Source of the DNA: Lacipirellula parvula
GTDB taxonomy: Bacteria; Planctomycetota; Planctomycetia; Pirellulales; Lacipirellulaceae
Assembly (NCBI RefSeq): GCF_009177095.1
Contig: NZ_AP021861.1
Span: 5,872,501 to 5,936,500 of the forward strand
Reading direction: 5' to 3'
DNA: 64,000 nucleotides
Part shown: piece by piece, positions 18,496 to 26,475 of the stretch
How the letters are laid out: every line of letters begins with the position of its first letter
Numbering within the stretch: position 1 is the stretch's first letter
The notes under the pieces: generated by a model
The model's database searches: none
What the model saw: only the letters and a program-made list of their open reading frames with translations
What the model was told of the DNA's origin: nothing
Position numbers and translations under genes: made by a program

Positions 18496-18558
18496 GACAT
18501 TTTTTTGTGGCTGGGTTAGTAGGTGAGTAAGTGAGTAGGTGGTTAGGTAATTTGCGAA

Positions 18559-18630
18559 CGCCTCGCCGATGAATCGAACATCGTCTTACGATTTAGAAGA
18601 TCGTTGTGCCGTCCAACACACTCGCGAGGC
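18559..18630 (-). tRNA. tRNA-Arg(UCU)
   Basis: Perfect acceptor GCCTCGC/GCGAGGC, anticodon arm ACGAT-CTTCTAA-ATCGT, T arm CGATG-TTCGATT-CATCG, G73, no CCA. Confidence 0.92.
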
Positions 18631-18632
18631 AG

Positions 18633-18706
18633 GGTGACCGAGCGGACTCGAACCGCTTGCCGCCTGGTTCACAGCCAGGCCCCTCGACCACTTCGGGATC
18701 GGTCAC
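18633..18706 (-). tRNA. tRNA-His(GUG), no encoded G-1
   Basis: Acceptor GTGACCG/CGGTCAC, anticodon arm CCTGG-CTGTGAA-CCAGG, T loop TTCGAGT, C73. The base before position 1 is T, so the G-1 normally encoded in bacterial tRNA-His is absent. Two bases separate it from tRNA-Arg(UCU). Confidence 0.88.
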
Positions 18707-18708
18707 AG

Positions 18709-18798
18709 CGGAAGGCATGGGATTCGAACCCACACGACCGCTCGCGCAGTCGCACGATTTAGCAAACCGGCCCGACCAGCCTTATTCGGCTACCTTCC
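18709..18798 (-). tRNA. tRNA-Ser(GCU)
   Basis: Class II tRNA with a long variable arm (GACTGCGCGAGCGGTC), acceptor GGAAGGT/GCCTTCC, anticodon loop TTGCTAA with a C:U mismatch at the top of the stem, and G73. Confidence 0.9.
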
Positions 18799-18820
18799 GT
18801 TTAGTTGTCGTCGCGTGCAG

Positions 18821-18891
18821 TGGAGCGCCGGGGAATCGAACCCCGATTTCCTGGGTGCAAACCAGGCGTCGTCCCGTTGGACCAGCGTCCC
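18821..18891 (-). tRNA. tRNA-Ala(UGC)
   Basis: Anticodon arm CCTGG-TTTGCAC-CCAGG, T arm CGGGG-TTCGATT-CCCCG, A73. The acceptor GGGACGC/GCGCTCC contains the G3:U70 pair that specifies alanine, plus one A:C mismatch at 4-69. Confidence 0.9.
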
Positions 18892-18915
18892 ATCGATTTA
18901 GTAGTCTTCTTTCAG

Positions 18916-18989
18916 TAGTCGGAGCGGGAGTCGAACCCGCAGACGCCAGGCTCTCGACCTGGCCGCTTTGCCAATTTGCGTACCCGACT
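18916..18989 (-). tRNA. tRNA with anticodon GAG (Leu codon CUC) on a class I body
   Basis: Acceptor AGTCGGG/TCCGACT, T arm GCGGG-TTCGACT-CCCGC, anticodon stem CCAGG/CCTGG with loop TCGAGAG. The anticodon GAG reads Leu CUC, but the variable loop is only five bases and position 33 is C rather than the near-universal U. The D arm CGCAAATTGGCAAAGCG is shared with the CAA tRNA at 19512. Confidence 0.75.
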
Positions 18990-18995
18990 GTGGAG

Positions 18996-19065
18996 TAGCG
19001 AGTCCTGGATTCGAACCAAGCGGAACCGGGCTTATGAGACCCAGCCGGGATGCCTGCCACTCGCT
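18996..19065 (-). tRNA. tRNA with CAU anticodon (Met or Ile2)
   Basis: Perfect acceptor AGCGAGT/ACTCGCT, anticodon arm TGGGT-CTCATAA-GCCCG, T loop TTCGAAT, A73. Whether it is elongator Met or a lysidine-modified Ile tRNA cannot be decided here; it lacks the C1:A72 mismatch of an initiator. Confidence 0.88.
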
Positions 19066-19115
19066 AATGCGTTGCTTCGCGCCGCGGGGTTTGCCCGCGA
19101 CTAGACGATCTTTAG

Positions 19116-19197
19116 TGACCAAGGGGAGATTCGAACTCCCACGCCTTACGGCACGACGTTCTGAGCGTCGTGTGTCTGCCAATTCCACCACTCGGTC
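19116..19197 (-). tRNA. tRNA-Leu(CAG)
   Basis: Class II tRNA: acceptor GACCGAG/CTTGGTC, anticodon arm CGACG-CTCAGAA-CGTCG, variable stem GCC-GTAA-GGC, T arm GGGAG-TTCGAAT-CTCCC, A73. This is the only normal-looking tRNA-Leu of the array. Confidence 0.92.
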
Positions 19198-19202
19198 ATG
19201 AG

Positions 19203-19273
19203 CACCCCGTGCCGGAATCGAACCGGCCGTTCCAGGCTGAGAACCTGGCGTCCTACCGATAGACCAACGGGGC
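19203..19273 (-). tRNA. tRNA-Glu(CUC)
   Basis: Acceptor GCCCCGT/ACGGGGT (G:U at 1-72), anticodon arm CCAGG-TTCTCAG-CCTGG, T arm GCCGG-TTCGATT-CCGGC, G73 as expected for Glu. Confidence 0.92.
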
Positions 19274-19299
19274 ATATTAGCTGTGCTTGCCAAAAACCA

Positions 19300-19386
19300 G
19301 TGGGAGGGGTCTCCGACCCCGAAGCGACGATGCGCACCAAATTGGTTCGGGGTGGTAAGCGGTATCGGCGTCGGAGACGCTCCCAC
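19300..19386. repeat. Inverted repeat GTGGGAG...CTCCGAC
   Basis: Arms 19300-19317 and 19370-19386 (GTGGGAGGGGTCTCCGAC and an imperfect complement) around a 52-base spacer inside the array. Probably an interspersed palindromic repeat. Confidence 0.65.
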
Positions 19387-19416
19387 AAATAGTCTTGGAC
19401 TTAGATCTCACTTAAA

Positions 19417-19502
19417 TGAGACGTGAAGGAATCGAACCATTCGTCGCCACCCCGCTTATTTCGTGACAACTGGTTTACAGCCAGTCGCGGGGAACACGTC
19501 TC
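19417..19502 (-). tRNA. tRNA-Tyr(GUA)-like gene lacking a D arm
   Basis: Perfect acceptor GAGACGT/ACGTCTC, anticodon arm ACTGG-CTGTAAA-CCAGT and a TTCGATT T loop, with the long variable region of a bacterial tRNA-Tyr. Only 10 bases separate acceptor and anticodon stems, so the D arm is missing; the CCCCGC in that gap is complementary to GCGGGG in the variable region. The T stem has mismatches. Confidence 0.6.
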
Positions 19503-19511
19503 CTTGTGCAG

Positions 19512-19587
19512 TGGCAAGGGTGGGAGTCGAACCCACAAAGTCGCGAAGGTTTGAGCTTCGCCGCTTTGCCTGTTTGCGTACCTTGCC
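19512..19587 (-). tRNA. tRNA with anticodon CAA (Leu codon UUG) on a class I body
   Basis: Perfect acceptor GGCAAGG/CCTTGCC, anticodon arm CGAAG-CTCAAAC-CTTCG, T arm GTGGG-TTCGACT-CCCAC, A73. The variable loop is seven bases with no stem, unlike tRNA-Leu; the D arm CGCAAACAGGCAAAGCG matches the GAG tRNA at 18916. Confidence 0.82.
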
Positions 19588-19592
19588 GCGAG

Positions 19593-19667
19593 CGCCCTCG
19601 ATGGGATTTGAACCCACGCTCTCCTGCGTGACAGGCAGGCGTCCACTCCAGGCTGGACCACGAAGGC
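19593..19667 (-). tRNA. tRNA-Asp(GUC)
   Basis: Acceptor GCCTTCG/CGAGGGC, anticodon arm CCTGC-CTGTCAC-GCAGG, T loop TTCAAAT, G73 as expected for Asp, no CCA. Confidence 0.92.
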
Positions 19668-19674
19668 GTAACGA

Positions 19675-19775
19675 AGGGGGAAGGCGGAGGGTGGAAGGGA
19701 GAAGGGAGAAGGGAGAAGGGAGAAGGGAGAAGGTAAGAGCTCACGCAATCCCCCTTCCGCCTTCCTCCTTCCCCC
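19675..19775. repeat. GGGAGAA heptamer tandem with inverted flank
   Basis: About five and a half copies of GGGAGAA at 19695-19733, preceded by GGGGGAAGGCGGAGGG and followed at 19749-19776 by its approximate complement, so the block can fold back. Confidence 0.75.
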
Positions 19776-19782
19776 TTATTTT

Positions 19783-19875
19783 CAGTAGTCCCGGGTGGAC
19801 TCGAACGATTGCATAATCCGGTCAAGAAACGCACCTGCCTCAGGAGGCGGTGCGTATTCCGGTGCAATTACGCCT
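19783..19875 (-). other. tRNA-like or structured RNA relic at the array end
   Basis: The minus strand has a T-loop-like CGTTCGAGTCC and acceptor-like end, but no matching 5' acceptor. Just upstream nested stems can form: TTGCA/TGCAA, CCGG/CCGG and ACGCACC/GGTGCGT. Either a rearranged tRNA or another structured RNA. Confidence 0.35.
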
Positions 19876-20010
19876 GACGGGCGAGAGGAAGACGCTGACC
19901 TCAAGGAGATCGCTATAGCTTGGCCGCAGCTGCGCAGCGAGACTCGTAAGCAATTGCTCGAGATCGTGCGTGGGTCTGCTGCTCTTCATGCTCACAAGGA
20001 GCCAAGCTGA
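19861..20010 (+). pseudogene. C-terminal fragment of a small DxDL...AWPxL protein
   Basis: The frame ends with EDADLKEIAIAWPQLRSETR and a short tail, resembling the DPDLxxVVxAWPxL motif of small planctomycete proteins. No start codon is apparent because the 5' part merges with the tRNA-like relic. Most likely a truncated gene. Confidence 0.4.
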
Positions 20011-20153
20011 GCACTTCGGGTTCGCACAAATTGCAGTAAATTCGATTGCAGTGAGCTGTCAACGGGGTGTGTCGAAATCGGAGTAATGTGGAGCGAGCAG
20101 GGGGCTAGCAACCTTTCAGCCTGGGCGACGAGCCCGCGGTGGGTGGCGCCGAC

Positions 20154-20222
20154 GGTTGAGTTGGACGACGAAGAGACCACTAGCGATCAGTGAGCCGGGG
20201 CCCAGCCGTTGGGACCAGGGGG
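20154..20222. repeat. Copy a of a four-copy tRNA-derived dispersed element
   Basis: Shares GTTGAGTT-GACGACGA, a GCGATC-GTGAG block and CCGTTGGGACCA with the copies at 26622, 31805 and 49742. The CCGTTGGGACCA part is the complement of a tRNA D arm (TGGTCCAACGG). Confidence 0.65.
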
Positions 20223-20237
20223 GGCTTTGACAACTAG

Positions 20238-20280
20238 AAAAAAGCAGCCCCGCTGCGGAAGTCGCGAGCCGCGGCGGGGC
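20238..20280 (-). terminator. Terminator of the beta-helix protein gene
   Basis: Minus-strand GCCCCGC/GCGGGGC stem followed by TGCTTTTTT, 12 bases after the stop codon at 20292. Confidence 0.85.
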
Positions 20281-20291
20281 GAGGATGCGAA

Positions 20292-23200
20292 CTAGCTGTA
20301 GTACTCGCTGAACGCTAACTCGACGGCCCCGATGTCCACGGTGTCACCGCCAACACCATCCCAATTCTCGAATCGATCCCAACCGCGTTGATCGAGTTCG
20401 AGGGCAATGTTTGTCGCGATGCTGTTGCTGCCCGCATCGATAGCCGCGCTATCGTAGTAGGGTAGATGTACGCGAGTGCCTGCGCTACTGAACTCCAGCG
20501 ATTTCAACCGGGCAGTCGAACTCCCCGACAGGAGGATGTTGTTAGTCGAGAGCCCGCCACTAGCGCCACTTCTTAGCAGGTTATTGGCGCTCGTGGTTTT
20601 TAAGTTGCCGCTAACATCACCGCCGACTAGGTTGTCCGCGATGATGGAGTTTCCTGCATATAGGTAGCGGCCGTTTCCAGCAGGGTGCTGGTAATAAGTG
20701 TCGTACACGCCACTTCCCTGCGATGCGGAATTGTCGGTGATCGTGCTGTTGATAATGCGATAGTCGTAGAGATAGGGGTCGTAAATGAAACTGTAGACCC
20801 CACCGCCTTTGCTGCTCGCCCCAGATGCCGTGTTTCCTGAAATAGTGGAGTTGATAATGTCGAAACCGTAAAGCGAGTTGTACTGCTCAATTGCAATTCC
20901 AGCTCCTGCACCGCTTGCTCCGGTTACGGTGTTATCGGCGACTTCGGATCCAATCACGCGTAAGACGCCGTAAGAGAAAATCCCTCCCCCTGCATTCGAA
21001 ACGGTATTTCCCACGACTCGCGAGTTACGAATTGTAACAATACCGTCTGCGTATACCCCTCCTCCAGCCAATCCGCCTCCGTCTGTAATCGTTACGCCAC
21101 TGATGGTTGAAGTCCCAGTTGCAACGATAACGGATTGCTGCGACGTACCGGCAATTGTCAGCTTGTCAGCCCCCGGTCCAGATATGACGGTGTTAGCCAC
21201 TGACAATGAATCAGGAGCGGACCCGGCGTCAGCGCCGTCAATTGACAGCGTGATAGTCGCCATTCCACCAGCATAGAGCGATGGATCGAAAGAGATGATC
21301 TCGCTACCTGCTAGGGCTGTAGCCAGCGCCAGCGCCTCTCGCAGCCGAAGTGAATCAGTTGTTGCTTTAAGCGCAACAGAGTTGTTTCGATCACCGGCAT
21401 TGCGAACGACTAACGACGTGTTTAACCCAGCTTCGAACGCGCCAATGTCGCGAAAGCCGTCACCGCCGTTGGTTGGCGACAAGTCATATTCGCGAGCGAA
21501 CCCGCTCCCGCGCTGATCGTAAGAGATCGACCAATCATTGCTGCCCTGATCGATGGCAGGGCTGTTCGTTAGCAGGGCATGCGTTTTCGTCTTCCCACCG
21601 TAGTCGCCTAGCGGAGCTAACAGCGGATCAATCCGTGACGTTGGCGTGCCGATGATGTTGCCGGCGCCGCTAAAGGATTGGCCATTCGCTCCAGCGCCTA
21701 AGATGTTGTAGCTGCTCGCGGGATCCAGCGCGCCGTGAATGTCTAGCGTTGGTCCCCAGCCAGACAAATTTTGGTTGTTGGCGACGATCGTATTGTGCAG
21801 CGTCACTGTTCCACCGGTCTTCCGCAGTCCGCCGCCGTAGTTAGTCGCAGTGTTATTGACGATGGTGCTGTTGACGATTGTCATTACCCCAGACGACTCG
21901 ACGAATACTCCGCCGGTATCTTGGCCTGCCGTGTTTTCGGAGATGGTCGTATTCTCGATGTACGACGTTGCGCTGTAGGCGCTTATGCCGCCCTCGCCTG
22001 CGCTACTGGAGTTTTGATAAATCGAACTGCCGTAAATATTGAGCGTGACCGCTGGGAAGCCTTGAACGCGTATGCCGCCGCCTCGAGTTGCGGTGTTTCC
22101 GTGGAACTCGCTGCTGAAGATGGTGACGGAGCCATTGGCGCTAAATAATCCTCCGCCCAATCCCGTACCTGTGGCGTGGTTATCAGTCACGACGACGCTA
22201 TGAAGCGTAAGATCCTCAGAGGCATTGTAGATGCCAGCGCCGTCGCCATTGACGGCGCCTCCCTTGATCGTCATGCCGCTAATTTGGACGTCGAGCACGC
22301 CGGTGCCCGCGACATAGAAGACTCTGCTTGTTCCGTCAGCGTCAACCGTAAGCTTGTCGGCGCCAGGACCAACGATGTTCACGCTGCTATCAACCGCAAG
22401 TGCGCTCCCACCAAGAGTGATCTGATCAACCCACTTTGCAAAAACGATCGTGCGTGCTCCTGCGTAACTGGGATCATTAGCCAGTGCAATTGCTTCTCTC
22501 AAGCTCAGATCGTGGAAGCTGTAATCACCGTCATCGAGGTCCTCCTCCGTGGTGACAATTAGCGGGCTAACGCCGTTCTGCGCTGCAGTAACAAGAGTTT
22601 GCTCCCAAAGTTCCGCGTCCAGTTGATCGATCGCGCCGTTACCATCGAGGTCGCCAGGCGCATAACTATTCGAGAATAGCCCTAAGTTGCTGTTCGTGCT
22701 CCCGTTTCCAACACCATCAGCGTTTCCATCCCATATCGGCGGCAAATCATCTGGCGGGCTATCTGCCTCGAAGGCAAATCCATGCGCGTGGACATTCTTT
22801 ATGAAGCTATAGTTCGCACTGGAAGCCCCATAGCCTCCACTTCCAGCGCCGGCAGTCCCCTCACCACCTGCTCCAAAAGAGTTACTGACGCCTCCTCCCA
22901 TTGTTATTACATCACCATCTTCAATATCTATTACAAAGTTGACGAAAATATTGGCGCCTGTCGTGGCTAAAGTGTAGGGTTCTCGCCCGTCAATTGCGAC
23001 AGTGAGTATGCCTGAAGTTTCGTTAACATTTTCATAATAGTTGTGGTACACATCCGCGAAGCTCTCGAACGTTATCCTACCGACGCTTTGCCCGTTCTTA
23101 TGGATAGTAATATCTGCTCCTTGGTCTAAGTACGCCGAAGAATTAAGGCCGCTTCCTGTCGCCACGCCCAGTCCGATAAGGTACAACGCGCCGTAAAACT

Positions 23201-23753
23201 TCTTGGCAATCGACGGATTACTATCGTCGAATATGAAACGCCCTCCAATTTCTCCATACGGATAGGACACGCTCAGCCCGCCTCCCATTCCACCTTGGTA
23301 CGCATTGCCAAGTTGAACAGACTCCATTGACACACTGGGGACTGCAGTCCGATTAGCGCCAGTCACAGGCGAGACGCCATCCCATATTTCAGGAATGATA
23401 AATCCCGCGACTTTGGCAAAGGCGTATCCGTAGCCGTCTCCTGACGAAACCGCGTCAGTGTATTCGCGCAGTAGCGTATCGTGTTCCTCCCACGTGTATT
23501 CCGAGTCAGGCGCCGCGTTACCTGCCTCGGCTCCCGTGTAAATCTCCGCGCGCATGTCTAGCCCCCAGCTGGAAGCGTCAGTACGAATCCAAGATCCGAC
23601 GGGTGAGCCGGCCAGCACACGACGCTCCTCAAGGGACTCGTACCCCAATTGCACGAATCGTTGGTCGGGTTTCGCGATTCTTGAAGTTCGGCGGGATACC
23701 CTTAGGTCTAGCTTCGCCATCTCCCGCTCCCATGTGCTAAGAAATCTGCGCAT
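20292..23753 (-). CDS. Large right-handed beta-helix surface protein with CSLREA-type segments
   Basis: About 1153 residues from the ATG at 23753, chosen because AAAGG lies just upstream; 17 further residues are possible. The N-terminus carries ESLEERRVLAG (LEPR-XLL-like export motif). An Asp-rich DLDGNGAIDQLDAELWEQ unit is dockerin-like. Two copies of a CSLREA-type motif (LSLREAIALANDP and DSLRLREALALA) each precede repeats rich in GGG, NSTI and TISENTA, the pattern of parallel beta-helices with choice-of-anchor Q-type ends (SPAIDQGSN, GAFE; AIDAGSN, GAVELAF). Probably a secreted adhesin-like or polysaccharide-binding protein. It has its own terminator and lies between the tRNA array and the accessory region. 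Confidence 0.88.
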   Translation of the reverse strand: MRRFLSTWEREMAKLDLRVSRRTSRIAKPDQRFVQLGYESLEERRVLAGSPVGSWIRTDASSWGLDMRAEIYTGAEAGNAAPDSEYTWEEHDTLLREYTDAVSSGDGYGYAFAKVAGFIIPEIWDGVSPVTGANRTAVPSVSMESVQLGNAYQGGMGGGLSVSYPYGEIGGRFIFDDSNPSIAKKFYGALYLIGLGVATGSGLNSSAYLDQGADITIHKNGQSVGRITFESFADVYHNYYENVNETSGILTVAIDGREPYTLATTGANIFVNFVIDIEDGDVITMGGGVSNSFGAGGEGTAGAGSGGYGASSANYSFIKNVHAHGFAFEADSPPDDLPPIWDGNADGVGNGSTNSNLGLFSNSYAPGDLDGNGAIDQLDAELWEQTLVTAAQNGVSPLIVTTEEDLDDGDYSFHDLSLREAIALANDPSYAGARTIVFAKWVDQITLGGSALAVDSSVNIVGPGADKLTVDADGTSRVFYVAGTGVLDVQISGMTIKGGAVNGDGAGIYNASEDLTLHSVVVTDNHATGTGLGGGLFSANGSVTIFSSEFHGNTATRGGGIRVQGFPAVTLNIYGSSIYQNSSSAGEGGISAYSATSYIENTTISENTAGQDTGGVFVESSGVMTIVNSTIVNNTATNYGGGLRKTGGTVTLHNTIVANNQNLSGWGPTLDIHGALDPASSYNILGAGANGQSFSGAGNIIGTPTSRIDPLLAPLGDYGGKTKTHALLTNSPAIDQGSNDWSISYDQRGSGFAREYDLSPTNGGDGFRDIGAFEAGLNTSLVVRNAGDRNNSVALKATTDSLRLREALALATALAGSEIISFDPSLYAGGMATITLSIDGADAGSAPDSLSVANTVISGPGADKLTIAGTSQQSVIVATGTSTISGVTITDGGGLAGGGVYADGIVTIRNSRVVGNTVSNAGGGIFSYGVLRVIGSEVADNTVTGASGAGAGIAIEQYNSLYGFDIINSTISGNTASGASSKGGGVYSFIYDPYLYDYRIINSTITDNSASQGSGVYDTYYQHPAGNGRYLYAGNSIIADNLVGGDVSGNLKTTSANNLLRSGASGGLSTNNILLSGSSTARLKSLEFSSAGTRVHLPYYDSAAIDAGSNSIATNIALELDQRGWDRFENWDGVGGDTVDIGAVELAFSEYYS

Positions 23754-24256
23754 TGGTAGCCTTTCACTCTCTGATTGGTGGAAGAAGCAATGTCCGCAAG
23801 GCAAGACAAGAAGAGCAGCTGCGGAGCGCGAAGCTTAAGCAGCCGTACATGAGCCGCGTCGGTGGTTGTAGCTCAATCGCATGATCAAATCAACTATTTT
23901 TCAGACTTGTTGAGACGCAAATCAGCAGCGTTAAGATCTCGCGACACAAGGACTTATCTGTTTTGCCCAATTACCCGCATCGATGTCGATTGCGTCGACA
24001 GCACTGTTGACTAGACAACCCGTATGCCGACCGTCCGGGTGTCCTACCGATGCTCGACCTACGCGCACAGATTGAACAGAGGTGAGCGGCAATTGCTGCA
24101 AACCGGTAGATACCGCCTTAGCCGCAAGCCAGACGACAACAATTTAGCTGATTCAGCCTGCGAACCAGCTGCGATTCTCGGCGCCGACTAACCTGTGCCC
24201 TCAGTCTGACTTGGGCGGAGAACCCGCGGTGCTCCGCGTGTGCATGGCGCTCGCAC
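23754..24256. other. Intergenic, with sequence shared with 30.6-30.8 kb
   Basis: No gene seen. From about 24060 to the gene end at 24257 it is similar to 30590-30776 (GGTAGATACCGCCTT, CGGCGCCGACTAACCTGTG and GAACCCGCGGTGCTCCGCG), so the 3' flank was duplicated together with the gene. A TCGGTAGGAC piece on the minus strand near 24040 resembles a tRNA D arm. Confidence 0.5.
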
Positions 24257-24646
24257 TCAATTGCTCAGGAACGTCTCAGGCCTTAAGCACGTGAGCACCG
24301 TCGCCCCGGTCATGAAGTTGAGCGTCACGCAGATGACGAATGCATGAATGGTTTCGCCTCTGTACGGAACCCAAACTTGAGATCCCCTTAGTGGCTCAGG
24401 TTCGCCAACCGTTATTTCGCCAAGTTGTTCGCCATCGAGCGTCGCAAGATACGTCATTGCTCCACTCTGAACTCGGAGCGGTGCAATTGCAACAGAGGGA
24501 GTAGTGCTGATCGGTTCGCGTAACGGCCGTAGATGTCGACCGAGTGAGAAGAAGCGTCGCGCGGCCGCTACCGCACGACGCTTTGATATCTCGCAGAGCC
24601 GCAGCTCGGTGTCTGAGTTCGGCAGTAGCCACTGCGATAGACTCAC
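24257..24646 (-). CDS. Hypothetical protein, duplicated at 30777
   Basis: 129 residues, unrecognised. From residue 50 on (SVAIAPLRVQSGAMTYLATL to the end LRPETFLSN) it is nearly identical to the 88-residue protein at 30777-31043, including a hydrophobic ICVTLNFMTGATVLTC stretch that could span a membrane. The first 50 residues differ, so the true start may lie further in, or the two copies have different N-termini. The duplicated block extends into the downstream non-coding DNA. Function unknown. Confidence 0.6.
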   Translation of the reverse strand: MSLSQWLLPNSDTELRLCEISKRRAVAAARRFFSLGRHLRPLREPISTTPSVAIAPLRVQSGAMTYLATLDGEQLGEITVGEPEPLRGSQVWVPYRGETIHAFVICVTLNFMTGATVLTCLRPETFLSN

Positions 24647-24833
24647 CCTAAGGGTGATGAGCAGTAGGCGCCAGTGCTAATCGGCGATGTTGGTGAAATG
24701 CTTTGCAGCAAACAGGTAAGGCGATAGCGGCGGCGAGCTGCTACGAACGTCGTGCATATGGCCGAGGCAGCGGCTGTCGTCTGGGTTGTCAGTAGGCTTC
24801 GCGGCCCGCGACGCTAAGCGATTGGTCGCGCAT

Positions 24834-25232
24834 TCAGCGCCCGCGTCGGTGGAGGAGCTCGACGCCGATCGCATTGAATAGGGAATTCGCGTCACCGCAC
24901 TTCGCGCAGAGTCGCAGCATTCGCTCAAGCCAAGGAGTGCTGCGCTGTCGGATCGCAGCAGGCATCTCGCTTATTTCAAGTAAGAAAATCACGTCATCCT
25001 GGCTGAGGCTTTCATCTGTCGCATTTGTTGCAGCCGTCACTAAAGGCATATTCGAACCCGTTAAGGTTGGCGTATTAGAAGACAGAATGGTCGTATGCCG
25101 ACCCCGCCCAGCGAAGTAGAGAAAAGAAACGGCCGGTTTTATTGCGTCATGCGCATCGGAATCTATTCCCAGCACTAACCGTGCCAACGTCGCATTGCTC
25201 TCAGTAGCAGCCACAATTGCCACCGCTCGCAT
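24834..25232 (-). CDS. Hypothetical protein
   Basis: 132 residues, no recognised family. The C-terminal half (DVIFLLEISEMPAAIRQRS, then a WLERMLRLCAKCG block) has the composition of a real helical protein; the N-terminal half is less convincing. No signal peptide, and no clear ribosome-binding site. It diverges from the BLUF gene, whose start is 70 bp away. Confidence 0.4.
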   Translation of the reverse strand: MRAVAIVAATESNATLARLVLGIDSDAHDAIKPAVSFLYFAGRGRHTTILSSNTPTLTGSNMPLVTAATNATDESLSQDDVIFLLEISEMPAAIRQRSTPWLERMLRLCAKCGDANSLFNAIGVELLHRRGR

Positions 25233-25301
25233 GCGAACCTATCTATCCAGTTCGCAAATGGCAGAATGTCGGAGGGAGTTTCCCAGTAGCTGGAGGCGAT
25301 C

Positions 25302-26039
25302 ATGGCAACGGCGTACCAACTTGACGGAGTTATCTACAGCATAGCCTCGCATCGTGACTCGCAAGGCCACTTTGCCACTTGGAAGTGCATGACGTGCGGT
25401 ACGGCGGGCGGTAAGAGCGGGGTTTACGCCGACGAACACGGCGCCGCAGAAGCTGCGCGTTCACTGATTGCGGACCACCAGGCGCGTAACCATCCTACCG
25501 CTCATGAAGGCAGGCTGTTTTCCCTGGCTTACGGCAGTCAGGCAGTTATGCCCTTCAGCAGGACGGCGCTCGACGAACTTGCCGAGCATGCTGCGGCAAA
25601 GAACGGGCTGCTCGACGTGACTGGATATCTCACCTACGACGTCGACTTCGAAACTTTTTTCCAATTCCTCGAGGGACCGCAGCTGGTCGTCGAAGGACTC
25701 ATGAACGTGATTAGTGCCGACGCTCGCCATCGGGTGTTGAACGTTGTTCATATCTCCGAAGCGGAGCGACAATTCGCGGCTGCAAGTGCCGCGGCGAAGT
25801 TGACTACGGGTCTGAAAGCCGATCCCATGCCCTCAAATGCGGAAAGCCAGCGAATGTTCTCGACGTGGCGAATGAAGCTCGTCACTAGAAACGATTTTGA
25901 GGTCATGAACATGGGGGAGATCGTCGCCGACGTTCTAGCATCTATGCGGAAACCTGAATTGGGCGGAGAGTACGTTACCGACGCAATTCTTCAGTTGTCG
26001 AATCAGCTCCGAGATCGTGCATCGTTGGCGAGCTTGTGA
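25302..26039 (+). CDS. BLUF-domain photosensor with N-terminal zinc module
   Basis: 245 residues; GGAGG lies five bases before the ATG. Residues 1-65 form a small domain (YQLDGVIYSI, GHFATWKCMTCG, then HQARNH) with CxxC and paired His, probably a zinc module; the same module stands alone in the gene at 34754. Residues about 70-195 form a BLUF (FAD-binding blue-light) domain: the conserved Tyr in LFSLAYGS, Asn in KNGLLDVTG, Gln in FFQFLEGP, the ARHRVLNVVHISE strand and the later STWRMKL. These residues bind flavin and carry the photoreaction in known BLUF proteins. No effector domain follows, so output may be by partner binding, or through the zinc module. Confidence 0.85.
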   Translation: MATAYQLDGVIYSIASHRDSQGHFATWKCMTCGTAGGKSGVYADEHGAAEAARSLIADHQARNHPTAHEGRLFSLAYGSQAVMPFSRTALDELAEHAAAKNGLLDVTGYLTYDVDFETFFQFLEGPQLVVEGLMNVISADARHRVLNVVHISEAERQFAAASAAAKLTTGLKADPMPSNAESQRMFSTWRMKLVTRNDFEVMNMGEIVADVLASMRKPELGGEYVTDAILQLSNQLRDRASLASL

Positions 26040-26056
26040 GGCTGCGAATGCCTGAC

Positions 26057-26242
26057 CTACGCATCATCGCGGGGTGCTGCTTTGAAGTCTTGTACAGCCG
26101 TCGCTTCGTCCAAGATCAGTCTTGCAAACCCTTGGACGCGAATGGCAGTGCTGTAACGCTCGGCGTCGGCAAACATGCGCGCCAAGACCAACAGATCGTC
26201 GTAGATTCGCGCGGTCGCTTCATGCAAATCACGGTCACTCAT
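26057..26242 (-). CDS. Small helical protein, paralogue of 29135
   Basis: 61 residues from the ATG at 26242. MSDRDLHEATARIYDDLLVL and ARMFADAERYSTAIRVQGFA align throughout with the protein at 29135-29335 (about 60 percent identical by eye). All-helical, soluble, no known family seen. The 230 bases upstream are also conserved between the two copies, so gene and leader were duplicated together. It converges on the BLUF gene, whose stop is 17 bp away. Confidence 0.7.
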   Translation of the reverse strand: MSDRDLHEATARIYDDLLVLARMFADAERYSTAIRVQGFARLILDEATAVQDFKAAPRDDA

Positions 26243-26475
26243 TGAACTGATCGCGGTCAACGAAAAAAAGTCGGACAATCAAGCGACCGCCGGTGCCCGG
26301 TGGTGCCTTTGGCAGTACGCCGCAAACCAGCAAAAGTCTCGGCGATCAACCCTGCCGCGGTGTCGAAGGTCCAGACACTGCAACTGATAGGCCGAAGCCG
26401 TCTGACATGTACGATGCCGTACACGCCACGCGAAGGATGAAGCGGGGGCGGGGCTTGAGGGCTACTTCCCTGATG
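26243..26475 (-). promoter_or_regulatory. Long conserved leader of the 61-residue gene
   Basis: Upstream DNA matches the leader at 29336-29566: shared blocks (minus strand) include GCCCCGCC at the far end, GTACGGCATCGTA, CTTCGGCCTA, GACACCGCGGCA and GATCGCCGAGACTTT. Such length and conservation suggest a promoter plus structured 5' RNA rather than chance. Confidence 0.5.

Noticed and set aside
19675-19775. CRISPR array
   Set aside because: Repeats are seven-base tandem units without spacers; no cas genes.
18606-19816. Several 60-160 codon frames over the tRNA array
   Set aside because: They are translations of tRNA genes (phrases such as GFEPT or RVGVEPT come from T and D arms).
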